This document shows positions 34,515 through 44,926 of a DNA stretch of 64,000 bases, one piece after another. The stretch is from the NCBI RefSeq assembly GCF_005311025.1, contig NZ_CP031747.1, forward strand, positions 1,240,001 to 1,304,000. The letters run 5' to 3'. This stretch comes from Alcaligenes faecalis. GTDB taxonomy: Bacteria > Pseudomonadota > Gammaproteobacteria > Burkholderiales > Burkholderiaceae_B. The notes beneath the pieces are model-generated. The model was not told where the DNA came from. It worked only from the letters and a program-made list of their open reading frames with translations, and made no database searches. The position numbers and the translations under genes are program-made. Position 1 is the first letter of the stretch. Every line of letters starts with the position of its first letter.

Positions 34515-35594
34515 ATGAAAGACTCTATGCGCAGTCGGCTTGAGCAATTGGCTCGCCGTCTGCATGAAGTTGATGCCATGCTTGCCGAGCCTGAAATTGC
34601 CAGCAATATGGACGAGTTTCGCAAACTGTCGCGCGAACGTTCCGAGCTGGACCCTGTTGTAGCAGCATTCAAAAGCTATGAGGCTGCCGAAGGCGATCTG
34701 CAAGCGGCCCAGGACATGATGTCCGACCCTGAATTGAAGGAAATGGGCGAGGAAGAATACAAGTTGGGCAAGGAACGTATCGCTCAACTGGAAGATGAAT
34801 TGCAAATCCTGCTCCTGCCGCGCGACCCGGACGACACCCGTAACGTGTTCATTGAAATCCGCGCCGGTGCCGGTGGGGATGAAAGCGCTTTGTTTGCCGG
34901 GGATTTGCTGCGCATGTACATGCGCTATGCCGAAAACTGCGGCTGGCGTACGGAGATCATGTCTGCCAGCGATTCGGAAGTGGGTGGTTACAAGGAAGTG
35001 ATCGTCCGAATTGAAGGCCAGGATGTGTACGGGCGTCTGAAGTTCGAGTCCGGTGCGCACCGTGTGCAGCGTGTGCCTGAGACTGAAGCTCAGGGCCGCA
35101 TCCATACCTCTACGTGTACCGTGGCCGTGTTGCCCGAAGCCGAAGGCCTGGCTGAAATCACCATTAACCCCGCTGACTTGCGTGTGGACACCTTCCGCGC
35201 CAGTGGTGCTGGTGGTCAGCACGTGAACAAGACGGACTCAGCTGTCCGTTTGACTCATTTGCCTACAGGTTTGGTGGTGGAGTGTCAGGACGACCGTTCC
35301 CAGCACCGTAACCGCGAAAAGGCCTTGCAGGTGCTGGCCGCGCGTCTGAAAGACAAGCAGCAGCGTGAGCAATCTGACAAAGAAGCCGCCGAGCGTAAAA
35401 GCCTGGTCGGTACGGGTGACCGCTCCGAGCGCATCCGCACCTACAACTTCCCGCAAGGCCGCATGACGGATCACCGTATTAATCTGACCTTGTACAAGCT
35501 GGGCTACATCATGGACGGCGATCTGGACGAGCTGATCAAGGCCTTGCTGTCCGAGCATCAGGCCGGTTTGCTGGCTGATCTGGCGCAGGCGTGA
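34515..35594 (+). CDS. prfA: Peptide chain release factor 1
   Basis: Recognises UAA and UAG stop codons in the ribosomal A site and triggers peptide release. The 359-residue protein has the N-terminal helical domain, [18 protein letters not shown] in the middle, and the universally conserved GGQ motif at residues 233-235 ([14 protein letters not shown]), whose glutamine is methylated by PrmC, encoded next. The C-terminal [10 protein letters not shown] segment is standard. The prmC start overlaps or abuts its stop codon, implying coupled translation of the factor and its modifying enzyme. Confidence 0.98.
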   Translation: MKDSMRSRLEQLARRLHEVDAMLAEPEIASNMDEFRKLSRERSELDPVVAAFKSYEAAEGDLQAAQDMMSDPELKEMGEEEYKLGKERIAQLEDELQILLLPRDPDDTRNVFIEIRAGAGGDESALFAGDLLRMYMRYAENCGWRTEIMSASDSEVGGYKEVIVRIEGQDVYGRLKFESGAHRVQRVPETEAQGRIHTSTCTVAVLPEAEGLAEITINPADLRVDTFRASGAGGQHVNKTDSAVRLTHLPTGLVVECQDDRSQHRNREKALQVLAARLKDKQQREQSDKEAAERKSLVGTGDRSERIRTYNFPQGRMTDHRINLTLYKLGYIMDGDLDELIKALLSEHQAGLLADLAQA

Positions 35595-35596
35595 GC

Positions 35597-36463
35597 ATGA
35601 ACCTATCCGGTGAGCAGGCCGTGTCCTCAATGGCCACGCCTGCCGATTCTCCACGTACCTTGCGAGCCTTGCAGCCGCTAAGTCCCTTGCCGCGCCTGGA
35701 GCGCGACATGCTGTGGATGCAGGTGCTGGGCGTCGGTCGTTCCTGGTTGATTGCGCACGATACGGACGAGTTGCCGCTGGACAAGATCCAAGCCTATCAA
35801 GCACTGGAAGCCCGCCGTGTGGCGGGCGAGCCCATGGCGTATATCGTCGGTGTGCGTGAATTCATGGGTCACGAGTTTCTGGTGTCGCCCTCGGTGCTGA
35901 TTCCTCGCCCGGATACCGAAACCCTGGTCGAGCGTGCCTTGGAGCGCGTGCAGCATATCCAATCTCCCCGCATTCTGGATATGGGCTGTGGCAGCGGTGC
36001 CATTGCGGTTTCTCTGGCGCTGGCCCGTCCCGATGCCCATGTGGTCGCCAGTGACATCAGCACACTGGTATTGGCGCAGGCGGGCTTAAATGCTCAGCGT
36101 TTGTGTGGGAAAGTCGAGTTTTGCCTGGGGAGTTGGTACGATGCCGTGGCAGGCCAGGAACCTTTTGACCTGATCGTGTCCAACCCTCCATACATTGCAG
36201 TGGATGATGAACATCTGGCGCAGGGCGATGTGCGGTTCGAGCCGCGTCAGGCACTGACAGATGGCTCTGACGGCTTGACGGATTTGCGTACAATAGTTCA
36301 GGGAGCCGGGCCGTATCTGCGTCCTGGTGCTAGTCTTCTCATGGAGCACGGCTGGGATCAGGCCGACCATGTGCAAAATATGCTGCGGCAGGCAGGGTTC
36401 AAACAGGTCATCAGTTATGAAGATCTGGCAGGAATCCGGCGGGTCACAGGTGGACAGTGTTAA
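35597..36463 (+). CDS. prmC: Release-factor glutamine methyltransferase
   Basis: Methylates the glutamine of the GGQ motif in RF1/RF2 using SAM. Motif I is ILDMGCGSGAIAVSLALARP and the substrate-binding NPPY motif appears in LIVSNPPYIAVDDEHL. The N-terminal helical domain is present (AYQALEARRVAGEPMAYIVG). ATG 35597 is preferred; a GTG at 35591 overlaps the prfA stop (GTGA). The protein is 288 residues from ATG 35597, a normal length. grxD follows after 21 bp. Confidence 0.96.
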   Translation: MNLSGEQAVSSMATPADSPRTLRALQPLSPLPRLERDMLWMQVLGVGRSWLIAHDTDELPLDKIQAYQALEARRVAGEPMAYIVGVREFMGHEFLVSPSVLIPRPDTETLVERALERVQHIQSPRILDMGCGSGAIAVSLALARPDAHVVASDISTLVLAQAGLNAQRLCGKVEFCLGSWYDAVAGQEPFDLIVSNPPYIAVDDEHLAQGDVRFEPRQALTDGSDGLTDLRTIVQGAGPYLRPGASLLMEHGWDQADHVQNMLRQAGFKQVISYEDLAGIRRVTGGQC

Positions 36464-36484
36464 TTCTTTTCTTAAGAGAACATC

Positions 36485-36811
36485 ATGAGTGAAGTTCAAG
36501 ATTTCATCCGCGAAACCGTAACGGAAAACCCCGTTGTGCTGTTTATGAAGGGCACAGCTCAAGCTCCTCAGTGTGGTTTCTCCGCACGCACCGTGCAGAT
36601 TCTGCGCGCTGTTGGCCTGAGCCAGGTGGTTGTGGTCAACGTGCTGGACGACGCCGAAGTGCGTCAGGGCATCAAGGACTTCTCCAACTGGCCCACCATC
36701 CCCCAGCTGTACATCAAGGGCGAATTCGTCGGCGGTTCGGACATCGTGTCTGAAATGTACGAAAACGGCGAACTGGAAACCATGCTGCGCGAGGCTGGGG
36801 CTCTGGAGTGA
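36485..36811 (+). CDS. grxD: Monothiol glutaredoxin (Grx4 type)
   Basis: A 108-residue monothiol glutaredoxin with the CGFS active site at residues 30-33 ([14 protein letters not shown]) and the glutathione-binding [20 protein letters not shown]. Family members bind a bridged [2Fe-2S] cluster with glutathione and pass it to acceptor proteins, often together with BolA-like partners. The stop overlaps the GTG start of ubiX by four bases (GTGA). Confidence 0.97.
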   Translation: MSEVQDFIRETVTENPVVLFMKGTAQAPQCGFSARTVQILRAVGLSQVVVVNVLDDAEVRQGIKDFSNWPTIPQLYIKGEFVGGSDIVSEMYENGELETMLREAGALE

Positions 36812-37389
36812 GCACCAAGCGACGCCTGGTCATAGGTATGACCGGGGCTACCGGGGCGGTCTATACCGTGCGCCTGCTGCAAGTGCTGCAGTCCTGTCCG
36901 GATGTGGAAACCCATTTGGTGATCTCGCCCTCCGGGGTGCTGAACATCAAATATGAGCTGGATATCGGCAGGCACGAGATTCAGGCTCTGGCCGATCAGG
37001 TGCACAGCTTCCGCGATGTGGGTGCAACCTTGGCCAGTGGCAGTTTTCCTACGGCGGGCATGGTGATTGTGCCGTGCTCGATGCGTACGCTGGCCGCCGT
37101 GGCGCATGGTTTGTCTGACAACCTGATTACCCGGGCTGCCGACGTTACCTTGAAAGAGCGTCGTCGTTTGGTGATGATGGTGCGCGAAACGCCATTCAAT
37201 CTGGCGCATTTGCGTAATATGACGGCCGTAACGGAAATGGGCGGGATCATCTTCCCGCCTATGCCCGCTTTTTACCTGCGACCCAAAAGCATCGACGATA
37301 TTGTCGATCACACGGTGATGCGGGTGTTGGAATTGTTCGATATTCAGGTGCCCGGTGAACGCTGGGATGGTTCGCAAAAACCGAGCTAA
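36808..37389 (+). CDS. ubiX: Flavin prenyltransferase UbiX
   Basis: Makes the prenylated FMN cofactor used by UbiD-type decarboxylases in ubiquinone synthesis. The 193-residue protein has the flavin-binding [17 protein letters not shown] near the N-terminus, [20 protein letters not shown] in the middle, and [20 protein letters not shown] near residues 118-137. The start is GTG, overlapping the grxD stop, so translation is coupled. No ubiD gene is visible in the window. Confidence 0.96.
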   Translation: MSTKRRLVIGMTGATGAVYTVRLLQVLQSCPDVETHLVISPSGVLNIKYELDIGRHEIQALADQVHSFRDVGATLASGSFPTAGMVIVPCSMRTLAAVAHGLSDNLITRAADVTLKERRRLVMMVRETPFNLAHLRNMTAVTEMGGIIFPPMPAFYLRPKSIDDIVDHTVMRVLELFDIQVPGERWDGSQKPS

Positions 37390-37417
37390 GGCCTGATAAT
37401 CTTTCAGCGGGCGCAAA

Positions 37418-37489
37418 AAAAAGCCCCGATATAAACCTCCACAATCTGGATGTCATTCCAGACGCTAGCGGTTTATATCGGGGCTTTTT
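37418..37489. terminator. Long bidirectional terminator with nested hairpin
   Basis: Perfect 20-bp arms (37418-37437 and 37470-37489) begin with A5 and end with T5, so the structure can terminate transcription from both sides (ubiX and ttcA). The 32-base loop contains a second hairpin, TCTGGA/TCCAGA (37445-37462). Confidence 0.88.
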
Positions 37490-37548
37490 ATTGTCTGTCG
37501 CTTGTGTATTGGCAGGCGGCAAGCGCTACGCTAAGCCGCGTGTCATGT

Positions 37549-38604
37549 TTATTGGCCGGAACGACGCTTGCTCATGAACACAATCTGCTGTTCACCAGAA
37601 GCGGCAGGTTGAGCGGGTGTGAAGGCATCCTGACGCACGCCCGGAGTAGCTTCGTCGTTATCTTCCTCAAAGCCTGCGGCCAGCAAACTCTCGGGCAGGT
37701 GATCGTCAAAATAATCCTGATCAAAGCCTTTATCGCCTTCCGGATCGGCCTGGCCTGTGACCTTCAGGTCTGCAAAGTTATGCAGCTTGGGGTCCATCAG
37801 GTGCGAAGGCACCACGCGAGTCAGGGCACCAAACACGTTCCAGGAACGGTGCGGGAATTTCTTGTCCCAGTCCGCAATCATGCGGTTGATTTCCTGGCGC
37901 TTCAGGTTTTCCTGTGAGCCGCACAGATTACAGGGGATGATGGGGAATTCTTTGAGCTTGGCGTAGGCGATCAGGTCCTTCTCGGGCACATAGGCTAGAG
38001 GACGGATCACGATGTGCTCGCCATTGTCCGACATCAGCTTGGGCGGCATGCCCTTCATACGGCCACCGTAAAACAGGTTCAGGAAGAAGGTGGCCAGAAT
38101 GTCATCACGATGATGGCCCAGGGCGATTTTGGTAGCACCCAGCTCCTTGGCGACACGGTACAAGATGCCGCGACGCAAACGCGAGCACAGCGAGCACATG
38201 GTCTTGCCTTCGGCAATCACGCGCGTCACCACCGAGTACGTGTCCTGAGTTTCGATGTGATAGGGCACGCCCAGCTTTTCCAGATACTCGGGCAGGATGT
38301 GGTCAGGGAAACCGGGCTGTTTCTGGTCCAGGTTCACGGCCACGATGTCGAACTTGATCGGAGCGCGCTTTTGCAAAGTCATCAGCACGTCCAGCAAGCC
38401 GTAGGAATCCTTGCCGCCAGACAGGCAGACCATGATCTTGTCGCCTTCCTCGATCATGTTGAAGTCACCGATGGCGCGGCCCACCTCACGCATGATGCGT
38501 TTGCTCAGCTTGTTGTCATTGACGCGCTGCTTGCGTTCAGCCTTGCTGGCAAACACGGGAGTCTCGGTTTCGGAAGGAGGGAGGGTGCTGGTGTCTTGGG
38601 ACAT
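37549..38604 (-). CDS. ttcA: tRNA 2-thiocytidine(32) synthetase TtcA
   Basis: Thiolates cytidine 32 of certain tRNAs in an ATP- and iron-sulfur-dependent reaction. The 351-residue protein carries the PP-loop SGGKDS at residues 62-67 and the cysteine pairs CSLC (137-140) and CNLC (225-228). It also has [20 protein letters not shown], typical of the family. The C-terminal 40 residues after the catalytic domain are poorly conserved and acidic. It is the last gene of a minus-strand group with an M61 peptidase and folB. Confidence 0.97.
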   Translation of the reverse strand: MSQDTSTLPPSETETPVFASKAERKQRVNDNKLSKRIMREVGRAIGDFNMIEEGDKIMVCLSGGKDSYGLLDVLMTLQKRAPIKFDIVAVNLDQKQPGFPDHILPEYLEKLGVPYHIETQDTYSVVTRVIAEGKTMCSLCSRLRRGILYRVAKELGATKIALGHHRDDILATFFLNLFYGGRMKGMPPKLMSDNGEHIVIRPLAYVPEKDLIAYAKLKEFPIIPCNLCGSQENLKRQEINRMIADWDKKFPHRSWNVFGALTRVVPSHLMDPKLHNFADLKVTGQADPEGDKGFDQDYFDDHLPESLLAAGFEEDNDEATPGVRQDAFTPAQPAASGEQQIVFMSKRRSGQ

Positions 38605-38661
38605 AAGGAAAAGCGGAAAGAAGTGTCGTCGTAGCTCCGGCCAGAGGCGGGGCAGGGGGCT

Positions 38662-39021
38662 TTAGCGGCTGCGTTCAATCTCGATGCCGACGGCATCACA
38701 GTCGGCAAAGGCCTCGGGTTTGCTGGCGCGGATTTTAACGCGTTCCACGGTCGGGAAATCATTCTGGATGCGATCAGCCAGGCGCTCTACCAGTGTTTCC
38801 AGCAGATTCGTGTGTTCCGTGGTGCTGACGTCGATCAGTGCCTCGCGCAGCTGACGGTAGTCCAGCACGGTACCAATATCACTGTCTTCTACGTCTTGTG
38901 TAATGGTGGTGTCGAATTCGGCATCAATATGCAGGGGCTGGCGGTGAACCAGCTCGTGGTCCAGCATGCCGATAGAGGCTTGCACCACCAGATTGTTGAT
39001 AAATATACGGCGTGTCGTCAT
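38662..39021 (-). CDS. folB: Dihydroneopterin aldolase
   Basis: Folate-pathway enzyme that cleaves 7,8-dihydroneopterin. The 119-residue protein opens with IFINNLVVQASIGMLDHE and carries the family segments VLDYRQLREALIDV and TNLLETLVERLADRI, plus the C-terminal VKIRASKPEAFADCDAVGI. Size and pattern are standard. It lies 57 bp upstream of ttcA on the minus strand. Confidence 0.95.
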   Translation of the reverse strand: MTTRRIFINNLVVQASIGMLDHELVHRQPLHIDAEFDTTITQDVEDSDIGTVLDYRQLREALIDVSTTEHTNLLETLVERLADRIQNDFPTVERVKIRASKPEAFADCDAVGIEIERSR

Positions 39022-39072
39022 GGCAAAAACAAAGTATCAGGCCCGCCGGGTATGGCGGGCCTGTGAAGTCAA

Positions 39073-40848
39073 TCAGGACTGGCGGCTCAGGACGCATTCG
39101 TCCAAGGCAGGACGCGCCAGTTGCAGCGTGAAGCAGTGTAGTTCATCGCGGCGGAAGGCGTGGACCTGAACGGTTTGACCCGGCTCGTAAGCGGCCAGCA
39201 GACGCTCCAGGCTCGCCGTGTCGCTGACACGCAAGCCGTCAATCGCGACCAGGGCGTCACCCGCAGACAGGCCTGCTTGATGCGCTGCACCATCAGTGAA
39301 GACGGTAGCCAGCTGGCATTGGCCTGCGCTTTGGCGCAAGCGAGCGTTCAGGCTGGGCAGCTTGGAGGAGGCTTGCCATTCCAGCTTCAAGCCTTGTTCG
39401 GCCAGCCAGGGTTTCAAGGGCAGGTCCTCGCAGCCTTCAACGTAGCGAGCAATGAAATCCGTGGCGTCGTAGCCGGTGGCTTCCAGGATCAGGGCAGGCA
39501 TGGCATCTTCAGGAATGCCTTCTGGCTTGCCTTGATAGAAGTCACGACCATAGCGCTCCCACATCAGCAGCATCACATCGTCCAGACTCTTGGCTTGCTG
39601 GGTATGGCTGCGAATGCACAGGTCCAGGCCCAGGGCGATCAGTGCGCCCTTGCTGTAATAGCTGACCAGTGCGTTGGGGGAGTTCTCGTCCTGCTTGTAA
39701 TAGCGCGTCCAGGCGTCAAAAGAGCTTTGTGCGGCGGACTGCTTGAAGCGCCCGGGGCCACGCTCAACGGCATTGATGTTCTTGGCCAGCAGCTTCAGGT
39801 AGTCGGCTTCGCTCAGCACGCCCGAGCGCAGCAGCATCAAATCGTCGTAGTACGAGGTGAAGCCTTCAAACACCCATAGCAAGCGGGTGTGGTTTTCACG
39901 GCTCAGGTCATAGGGTGCGAAGACGGCGGGCTTGATGCGTTTGACGTTCCATGTATGGAAGTACTCATGGCTGATCAGGCCCAAAAAGGTCTGGTAGCCC
40001 GCGCTTTTCACCGATTTGTCCTGGCTCTGGGTAGGCAGGTCTCGACGCGAAGCCATCAGGGCGGTCGAGGCGCGATGCTCCAGCCCGCCGTAACCGTCAT
40101 CAGTCACCATGGTCATGAACACGTAGCGCGAGCTGCAATCCAGGAAGGGCGCGCGACGGGTTTCAGGTTCGAAAAATGCGATTTGCTCGGCACAGATTTT
40201 CTCTACGTCACGGGCAATGCGGGGCAGGTCCAGGTTCGGGATGACGCCAGTAAAGACCAGTTCGTGTTCAGCGCCGTGTGCAAAGAAGCTGATGACCTGG
40301 GGGGTACCCATCTCAATGGGGTGGTCGATCAACTCATCGTAATTGCTGGCGCGGTACAGGCCAAAACCATAGCGCTCTGCCGCGCCTGGCATGCCGGTGG
40401 CCTCGGGCAGGCTGGTGTAAACCTGCCAGTCTTCCATGTCCTCGTTGGACATCAGTTCCAGCAGGCACGGCTGTTCAGTCTGGCCCTCAACGGCCAGCAG
40501 GGCGCTGGTGCCATTAAAGAAAGCATGGGTCTGATCAATATGCGCGCCTCGTACGGACAGGTCCCAGGCATAGACCTGGTACTGAATGCTCAAGGGGCCC
40601 TCGCAGGGTTCGCACTGCCAGCGATGGTTGTCCAGCTTGCGGATGGAAACCGGCTTTTCGCCGAAGAAGGCGGCTATGCTTTCGATCTGACGCGAGAAGT
40701 CGCGGATCAGGTAGCTGCCAGGGATCCAGGCCGGAAGGCTCAAGATCTGGCCATCTGTTTGGGGGGAAGTGATCTGTATCTGGACAGTCAGGCGGTGGCC
40801 GGCGAGATCTGTCGGCTCGGCACGGTAAAGTACGGGTGTAGGTTCCAT
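39073..40848 (-). CDS. M61 family metallopeptidase with PDZ domain
   Basis: A 591-residue glycyl-aminopeptidase-like enzyme. The zinc-binding HExxH is HEYFH at residues 294-298, preceded by [15 protein letters not shown] near 252 and followed by [14 protein letters not shown], which supplies the third ligand Glu. The N-terminal part is beta-rich ([16 protein letters not shown]). A C-terminal PDZ domain lies at about 500-580 ([18 protein letters not shown]). No signal peptide is apparent, so it is probably cytoplasmic. Its start codon is only 34 bp from the divergent enoyl-CoA hydratase gene, so the promoters must overlap coding sequence. Confidence 0.93.
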   Translation of the reverse strand: MEPTPVLYRAEPTDLAGHRLTVQIQITSPQTDGQILSLPAWIPGSYLIRDFSRQIESIAAFFGEKPVSIRKLDNHRWQCEPCEGPLSIQYQVYAWDLSVRGAHIDQTHAFFNGTSALLAVEGQTEQPCLLELMSNEDMEDWQVYTSLPEATGMPGAAERYGFGLYRASNYDELIDHPIEMGTPQVISFFAHGAEHELVFTGVIPNLDLPRIARDVEKICAEQIAFFEPETRRAPFLDCSSRYVFMTMVTDDGYGGLEHRASTALMASRRDLPTQSQDKSVKSAGYQTFLGLISHEYFHTWNVKRIKPAVFAPYDLSRENHTRLLWVFEGFTSYYDDLMLLRSGVLSEADYLKLLAKNINAVERGPGRFKQSAAQSSFDAWTRYYKQDENSPNALVSYYSKGALIALGLDLCIRSHTQQAKSLDDVMLLMWERYGRDFYQGKPEGIPEDAMPALILEATGYDATDFIARYVEGCEDLPLKPWLAEQGLKLEWQASSKLPSLNARLRQSAGQCQLATVFTDGAAHQAGLSAGDALVAIDGLRVSDTASLERLLAAYEPGQTVQVHAFRRDELHCFTLQLARPALDECVLSRQS

Positions 40849-40882
40849 TCCCCTATTCTATTTAATTTTTCTGGGAGTCAGC

Positions 40883-41659
40883 ATGAACGAACCCTTAGTC
40901 AAAGCAGAGGTGCATGGTCGTGTTGCTTTATTGACATTAAATCGGCCCAAGGCTTTGAATGCGCTCAATAACGAGCTGATCGCCGAGTTGTATGCCCTGT
41001 TAAAGAAATACGATGCCGACAACGAAATCGGTTGTATCGTGCTGACCGGTAACGAAAAAGCCTTTGCCGCCGGTGCCGATATCGGCGCCATGAAAGACTG
41101 GAATTACCACGATGTCAGCTCCCAGGACTATCTGGGTGGCCAGTGGGAAGAACTGCGCCGTTTCCGCAAGCCCATCATTGCCGCCGTCGCTGGCTATGCC
41201 TTGGGCGGTGGCTGCGAACTGGCCATGTTGTGTGACTTCATCATTGCCGCTGACTCCGCTCGTTTTGGTCAGCCAGAAATCAAGCTGGGCGTGATTCCCG
41301 GTTTTGGTGGTACGCAGCGTCTGCCCCGTGCCGTGGGCAAGGCCAAGGCCATGGATCTGATTCTGACTTCGCGCATGATGAATGCCGAAGAGGCCGAGCG
41401 CTCCGGTCTGGTGTCGCGCGTGGTGCCTGCCGACAAGCTGATTGAAGAGGCGCTGGAAGCCGCAACGGTTATTTCCAGCATGTCCTTGCCGTCGGTCCTG
41501 ATGGCCAAAGAGTGTGTGAACCGTGCTTTTGAATCGTCACTGGAAGAAGGGTTACTGTTCGAGCGTCGTAACTTCCATGGCTTGTTTGCCACTGACGATC
41601 AGAAGGAAGGCATGCGTGCTTTTGTCGAGAAGCGCAAGCCCGAGTTCAAGCACCGCTAA
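40883..41659 (+). CDS. Enoyl-CoA hydratase
   Basis: Crotonase-family enzyme adding water to 2-trans-enoyl-CoA in fatty-acid beta-oxidation. The 258 residues include the oxyanion-hole segments [13 protein letters not shown] and [20 protein letters not shown], and the catalytic glutamates near [23 protein letters not shown] 40883 has GGGAG seven bases upstream. Length and motifs match classical short-chain enoyl-CoA hydratases. It stands alone between divergent and downstream control regions. Confidence 0.95.
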   Translation: MNEPLVKAEVHGRVALLTLNRPKALNALNNELIAELYALLKKYDADNEIGCIVLTGNEKAFAAGADIGAMKDWNYHDVSSQDYLGGQWEELRRFRKPIIAAVAGYALGGGCELAMLCDFIIAADSARFGQPEIKLGVIPGFGGTQRLPRAVGKAKAMDLILTSRMMNAEEAERSGLVSRVVPADKLIEEALEAATVISSMSLPSVLMAKECVNRAFESSLEEGLLFERRNFHGLFATDDQKEGMRAFVEKRKPEFKHR

Positions 41660-41759
41660 GTTTCTCAATCGCTGATAAAACAAGGGGTGTGTTGTAAAAT
41701 TGCTGCACTGCAATGTTACAAAATAAGCTTACCCCTTGATGCCATTGAGATTGCGTAAA

Positions 41760-41795
41760 TCAGCCTTGCATTAAGTATCAAACAAGCAAGGCTGA
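41760..41795 (+). terminator. Possible terminator after the enoyl-CoA hydratase gene
   Basis: A perfect 10-bp inverted repeat (TCAGCCTTGC / GCAAGGCTGA) with a 16-base loop is followed by ATTTG. The T-tract is weak, so it could be a terminator or a regulatory structure upstream of the ATP synthase promoter. Confidence 0.45.
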
Positions 41796-41800
41796 ATTTG

Positions 41801-41828
41801 CTTACAACAAAAAAAAGACGCTATACTT
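41801..41828 (+). promoter_or_regulatory. Candidate promoter of the ATP synthase operon
   Basis: CTTACA (41801-41806) and TATACT (41823-41828) are separated by 16 bp, about 115 bp before the atpI start. The rest of the 282-bp gap holds the hairpin at 41760-41795 and nothing else that I recognise. Confidence 0.45.
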
Positions 41829-41941
41829 TATGGGTTTGACGACACCGGCTTTTGAAAGGGGCCGATAATATTGCGCGGATGGATTGGCCAAGGCCTTTGC
41901 AGTACATCCACCCACACAACGTTATCTGATTGTTTCCTACT

Positions 41942-42427
41942 ATGAATCAGCCGATTTATCAGCAGACAGGCACCACAGCCACGGTGCAGGCAGCAGGGGA
42001 CAAGCCACCATTTCCGGAACCCGTAGTACTTACACCCGAGCAACGTAGCCGCATGGCTCGCCGGGCAGGGCAAGGAATTGTGCGCACACTTGTTGCCCAA
42101 GCTTTTATGGGTCTGGTGGCAATTGGCCTGTCGGCATGGATTTCCGGCGCATATGCAGCAGCCTCAGCACTGATTGGTGCGGCTGCTTATTTTGTGCCTA
42201 ACGCATTGTTCGCATTGCGTCTTTTGCTGGGTTTGATGGGCGGCGGCAACGCCGGAGCGCTTTCCTTCTTCTGGGGGGAGGCATTCAAACTCGGTTTTGC
42301 GGTATTGACACTGGCAACGGCTGCCATGGCAAACACGGGCTGGTTAGTTTGGCCTGCCTTGCTCTTTGGCCTGCTGTGTGTCTTGAAGGGATATGTGCTG
42401 CTGCTGTTTTTCCGCAAGCTGCCATAA
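41942..42427 (+). CDS. atpI: ATP synthase subunit I
   Basis: A 161-residue membrane protein at the head of the ATP synthase operon; start ATG 41942. After a polar N-terminus it has four hydrophobic segments (e.g. FMGLVAIGLSAWISGAYAAA and LLFGLLCVLKGYVLLLFF). AtpI proteins help assemble the c-ring and are not essential for catalysis. The family is poorly conserved, so the call rests on topology, size and position. Confidence 0.88.
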   Translation: MNQPIYQQTGTTATVQAAGDKPPFPEPVVLTPEQRSRMARRAGQGIVRTLVAQAFMGLVAIGLSAWISGAYAAASALIGAAAYFVPNALFALRLLLGLMGGGNAGALSFFWGEAFKLGFAVLTLATAAMANTGWLVWPALLFGLLCVLKGYVLLLFFRKLP

Positions 42428-42483
42428 CGAATTTTTGTTTCACGGGCTCGTCCCATAACGTATACATCACAGGGTAAATACAG

Positions 42484-43365
42484 ATGGCTGCTGCTAGTGA
42501 TATTTCGCCTCAGTCAGGGTACATCCAGCATCACTTGGTTCACTTGAACAACTTGGGTGAAAAACAGGATGTTCTGGCCAACTTCGGTGTCATTAACTAC
42601 GACTCCATGTTCTGGTCCCTGCTGATGGGTCTGGTTGTGGTTTTCTTTCTGTGGCGCGCCGCTTCGGCCGCAACAGCCGGCGTACCAGGCCGCTTGCAGT
42701 CTTTTGTAGAAATGCTGGTCGATTGGGTTGAAGACCAGGCCAAATCCATTGTTCCTAACGCTGAGTCCCGGAAATTTGTCTCGCCCCTGGCGCTGACCGT
42801 GTTCCTGTGGATCGTCATGATGAACGTGCTGGACTTGCTGCCCGTTGATGGTCTGGGCTGGATCTTCATCCAGACCGGTCTGGCCGCTGAACATGGCGAC
42901 CCTCTTTACTACCACCGTATTTTGCCAACCGCTGACTTGAACGTGCCTATGGGCATGTCCATGGGCGTGCTGCTGCTGATGTTCTACTACGGCATCAAGA
43001 TCAAGCACCCCGGCGGCTTCGTCAAAGAGCTGTTTACTGCACCGTTCACTGCCACAGGCCTGATGGCTGTTGTGCTGGCACCTTTCAACTTCTTGCTGAA
43101 CTGCATCGAATACGCGGCCAAGTCCGTGTCCTTGGGCATGCGGTTGTTCGGCAATATGTTTGCCGGTGAACTGGTTTTCATGTTGATCGCTCTGCTGGGT
43201 GGCGCATGGACAGGGTTTAATGGCGCCAGCCTGGGACTGGGTATCGGTCACATTCTGGCCGGTTCTGTGTGGGCAATCTTCCACATTCTGATTGTGTTGC
43301 TCCAGGCGTTCATCTTCATGATGCTCACCCTTGTCTATATTGGACAAGCACACGAAGGCCATTAA
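42484..43365 (+). CDS. atpB: ATP synthase F0 subunit a
   Basis: Forms the two proton half-channels beside the c-ring. The 293-residue protein has several transmembrane helices, and the essential arginine is Arg220 in [18 protein letters not shown]. The ending ([18 protein letters not shown]) is typical. It follows atpI by 56 bp and precedes atpE by 104 bp. Confidence 0.97.
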   Translation: MAAASDISPQSGYIQHHLVHLNNLGEKQDVLANFGVINYDSMFWSLLMGLVVVFFLWRAASAATAGVPGRLQSFVEMLVDWVEDQAKSIVPNAESRKFVSPLALTVFLWIVMMNVLDLLPVDGLGWIFIQTGLAAEHGDPLYYHRILPTADLNVPMGMSMGVLLLMFYYGIKIKHPGGFVKELFTAPFTATGLMAVVLAPFNFLLNCIEYAAKSVSLGMRLFGNMFAGELVFMLIALLGGAWTGFNGASLGLGIGHILAGSVWAIFHILIVLLQAFIFMMLTLVYIGQAHEGH

Positions 43366-43421
43366 TCCGATTCCGACTGGACAATGGTGTCTGGTTGGGG
43401 GGAGCAGGCCTGGCCTGCTAA

Positions 43422-43712
<291 letters not shown>

Positions 43713-43866
43713 TAAGGCGAGTCCGTTGCCGCTTTTGGCAGACGGGCAGGCAGTCGTCGTTAGCGGTGTGTTGCTCGGTTTGATCATGCACCGCTTGTCG
43801 ACTTGAACATACATGTGTCAGGACGCATACCGCTTCCTACACACGTGGTATTGAAGGGATACGACC

Positions 43867-44337
43867 GTGAATTTAAACGCGACTCTCTTTTTTCAGATGA
43901 TCGTGTTTTTCGTTTTGGCCTGGTTTACGATGAAATTCGTATGGCCGCCACTGACGAAAGCAATCGATGATCGTCGTCAGAAAATCGCTGATGGTTTGGC
44001 TGCTGCCGATAAAGGCAAGGCCGATCTGGCACAGGCCCAAGCGCGTATCAGCCTGATGGATGCTTCGGCCAAGTCCGAAAACCATCAACGCATTGTCGAC
44101 GCTGAAAAACAAGCGACTGCTCTTTTGGAGCAAGCTCGTCGTGAAGCCGAAGCCGAAAAAGCCCGCATTATTGCGCAGGCCCAGCAAGACGCTAACCAGG
44201 AAGTGCAACGTGTACGTGAAGGTCTGCGTAGCGAAGTGGCTGCCTTGGCCGTCAAGGGTGCCGAGCAAATCTTGCGACGCGAAGTTGACGCTAATGCGCA
44301 CGCCCAGCTGCTCGAGCAGCTCAAGGCAGAACTTTAA
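43867..44337 (+). CDS. atpF: ATP synthase F0 subunit b
   Basis: A 156-residue stator stalk protein. One N-terminal membrane helix ([20 protein letters not shown]) is followed by a long amphipathic helix rich in Ala, Glu, Lys and Gln that dimerises and contacts the delta subunit. The start is GTG or ATG close to 43867 (GTGAATTTAAAC). It precedes atpH by 14 bp. Confidence 0.96.
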   Translation: MNLNATLFFQMIVFFVLAWFTMKFVWPPLTKAIDDRRQKIADGLAAADKGKADLAQAQARISLMDASAKSENHQRIVDAEKQATALLEQARREAEAEKARIIAQAQQDANQEVQRVREGLRSEVAALAVKGAEQILRREVDANAHAQLLEQLKAEL

Positions 44338-44351
44338 CATCAAGGCAGGCC

Positions 44352-44891
44352 ATGGCTGAACTATCGACTATTGCCAGACCTTACGCCGAAGCCCTGTTCG
44401 CCGCCGTGCGCGACGACAGCCAGGGTCTCGAATCGTGGTCGGCCCTGTTGTCCGAAATGGCTCAGGTGGCCGGTCTCCACGATGTGCGCGAGGCACTGAA
44501 CGATCCGCGCCTGAATAACGGGCAGCGACTCGAACTCTTTACGGGCCTGGTTAAGTCACAGGTCACCGAAAAGGCTCGCAACTTTCTTCAATTGTTGGTG
44601 GATAACCAGCGCATCTTGCTGTTGCCACAAATTGCAGAACAGTTTGATCTATTGAAACACCAACTCGAAGGCACGGCGCAGGCACAGATTATCAGTGCTT
44701 TCCCGATGGCTGAGGCTCAGGTTGCTGAGCTGACCGCTGGGCTGGAGAAAAAGTTTGGCCTGAAGCTAAAACCGACTGTGACCGTCGACGCTGACCTTAT
44801 CGGCGGTATTCGGGTGATTGTTGGTGACCAGGTGCTCGACACTTCCGTGCAGGCCCGGCTGGCCAGCATGCGCGATACGCTGACCGCATAG
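44352..44891 (+). CDS. atpH: ATP synthase F1 subunit delta
   Basis: A 179-residue protein connecting the peripheral stalk to the top of the alpha3beta3 head. The N-terminus ([14 protein letters not shown]) and C-terminal part ([20 protein letters not shown]) are the conserved family blocks. It lies between atpF and atpA with short gaps, as in the usual bacterial operon order. Confidence 0.97.
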   Translation: MAELSTIARPYAEALFAAVRDDSQGLESWSALLSEMAQVAGLHDVREALNDPRLNNGQRLELFTGLVKSQVTEKARNFLQLLVDNQRILLLPQIAEQFDLLKHQLEGTAQAQIISAFPMAEAQVAELTAGLEKKFGLKLKPTVTVDADLIGGIRVIVGDQVLDTSVQARLASMRDTLTA

Positions 44892-44926
44892 CGCGAGTCA
44901 GTAAACAGGATTTCAGGAGTCTGAAC

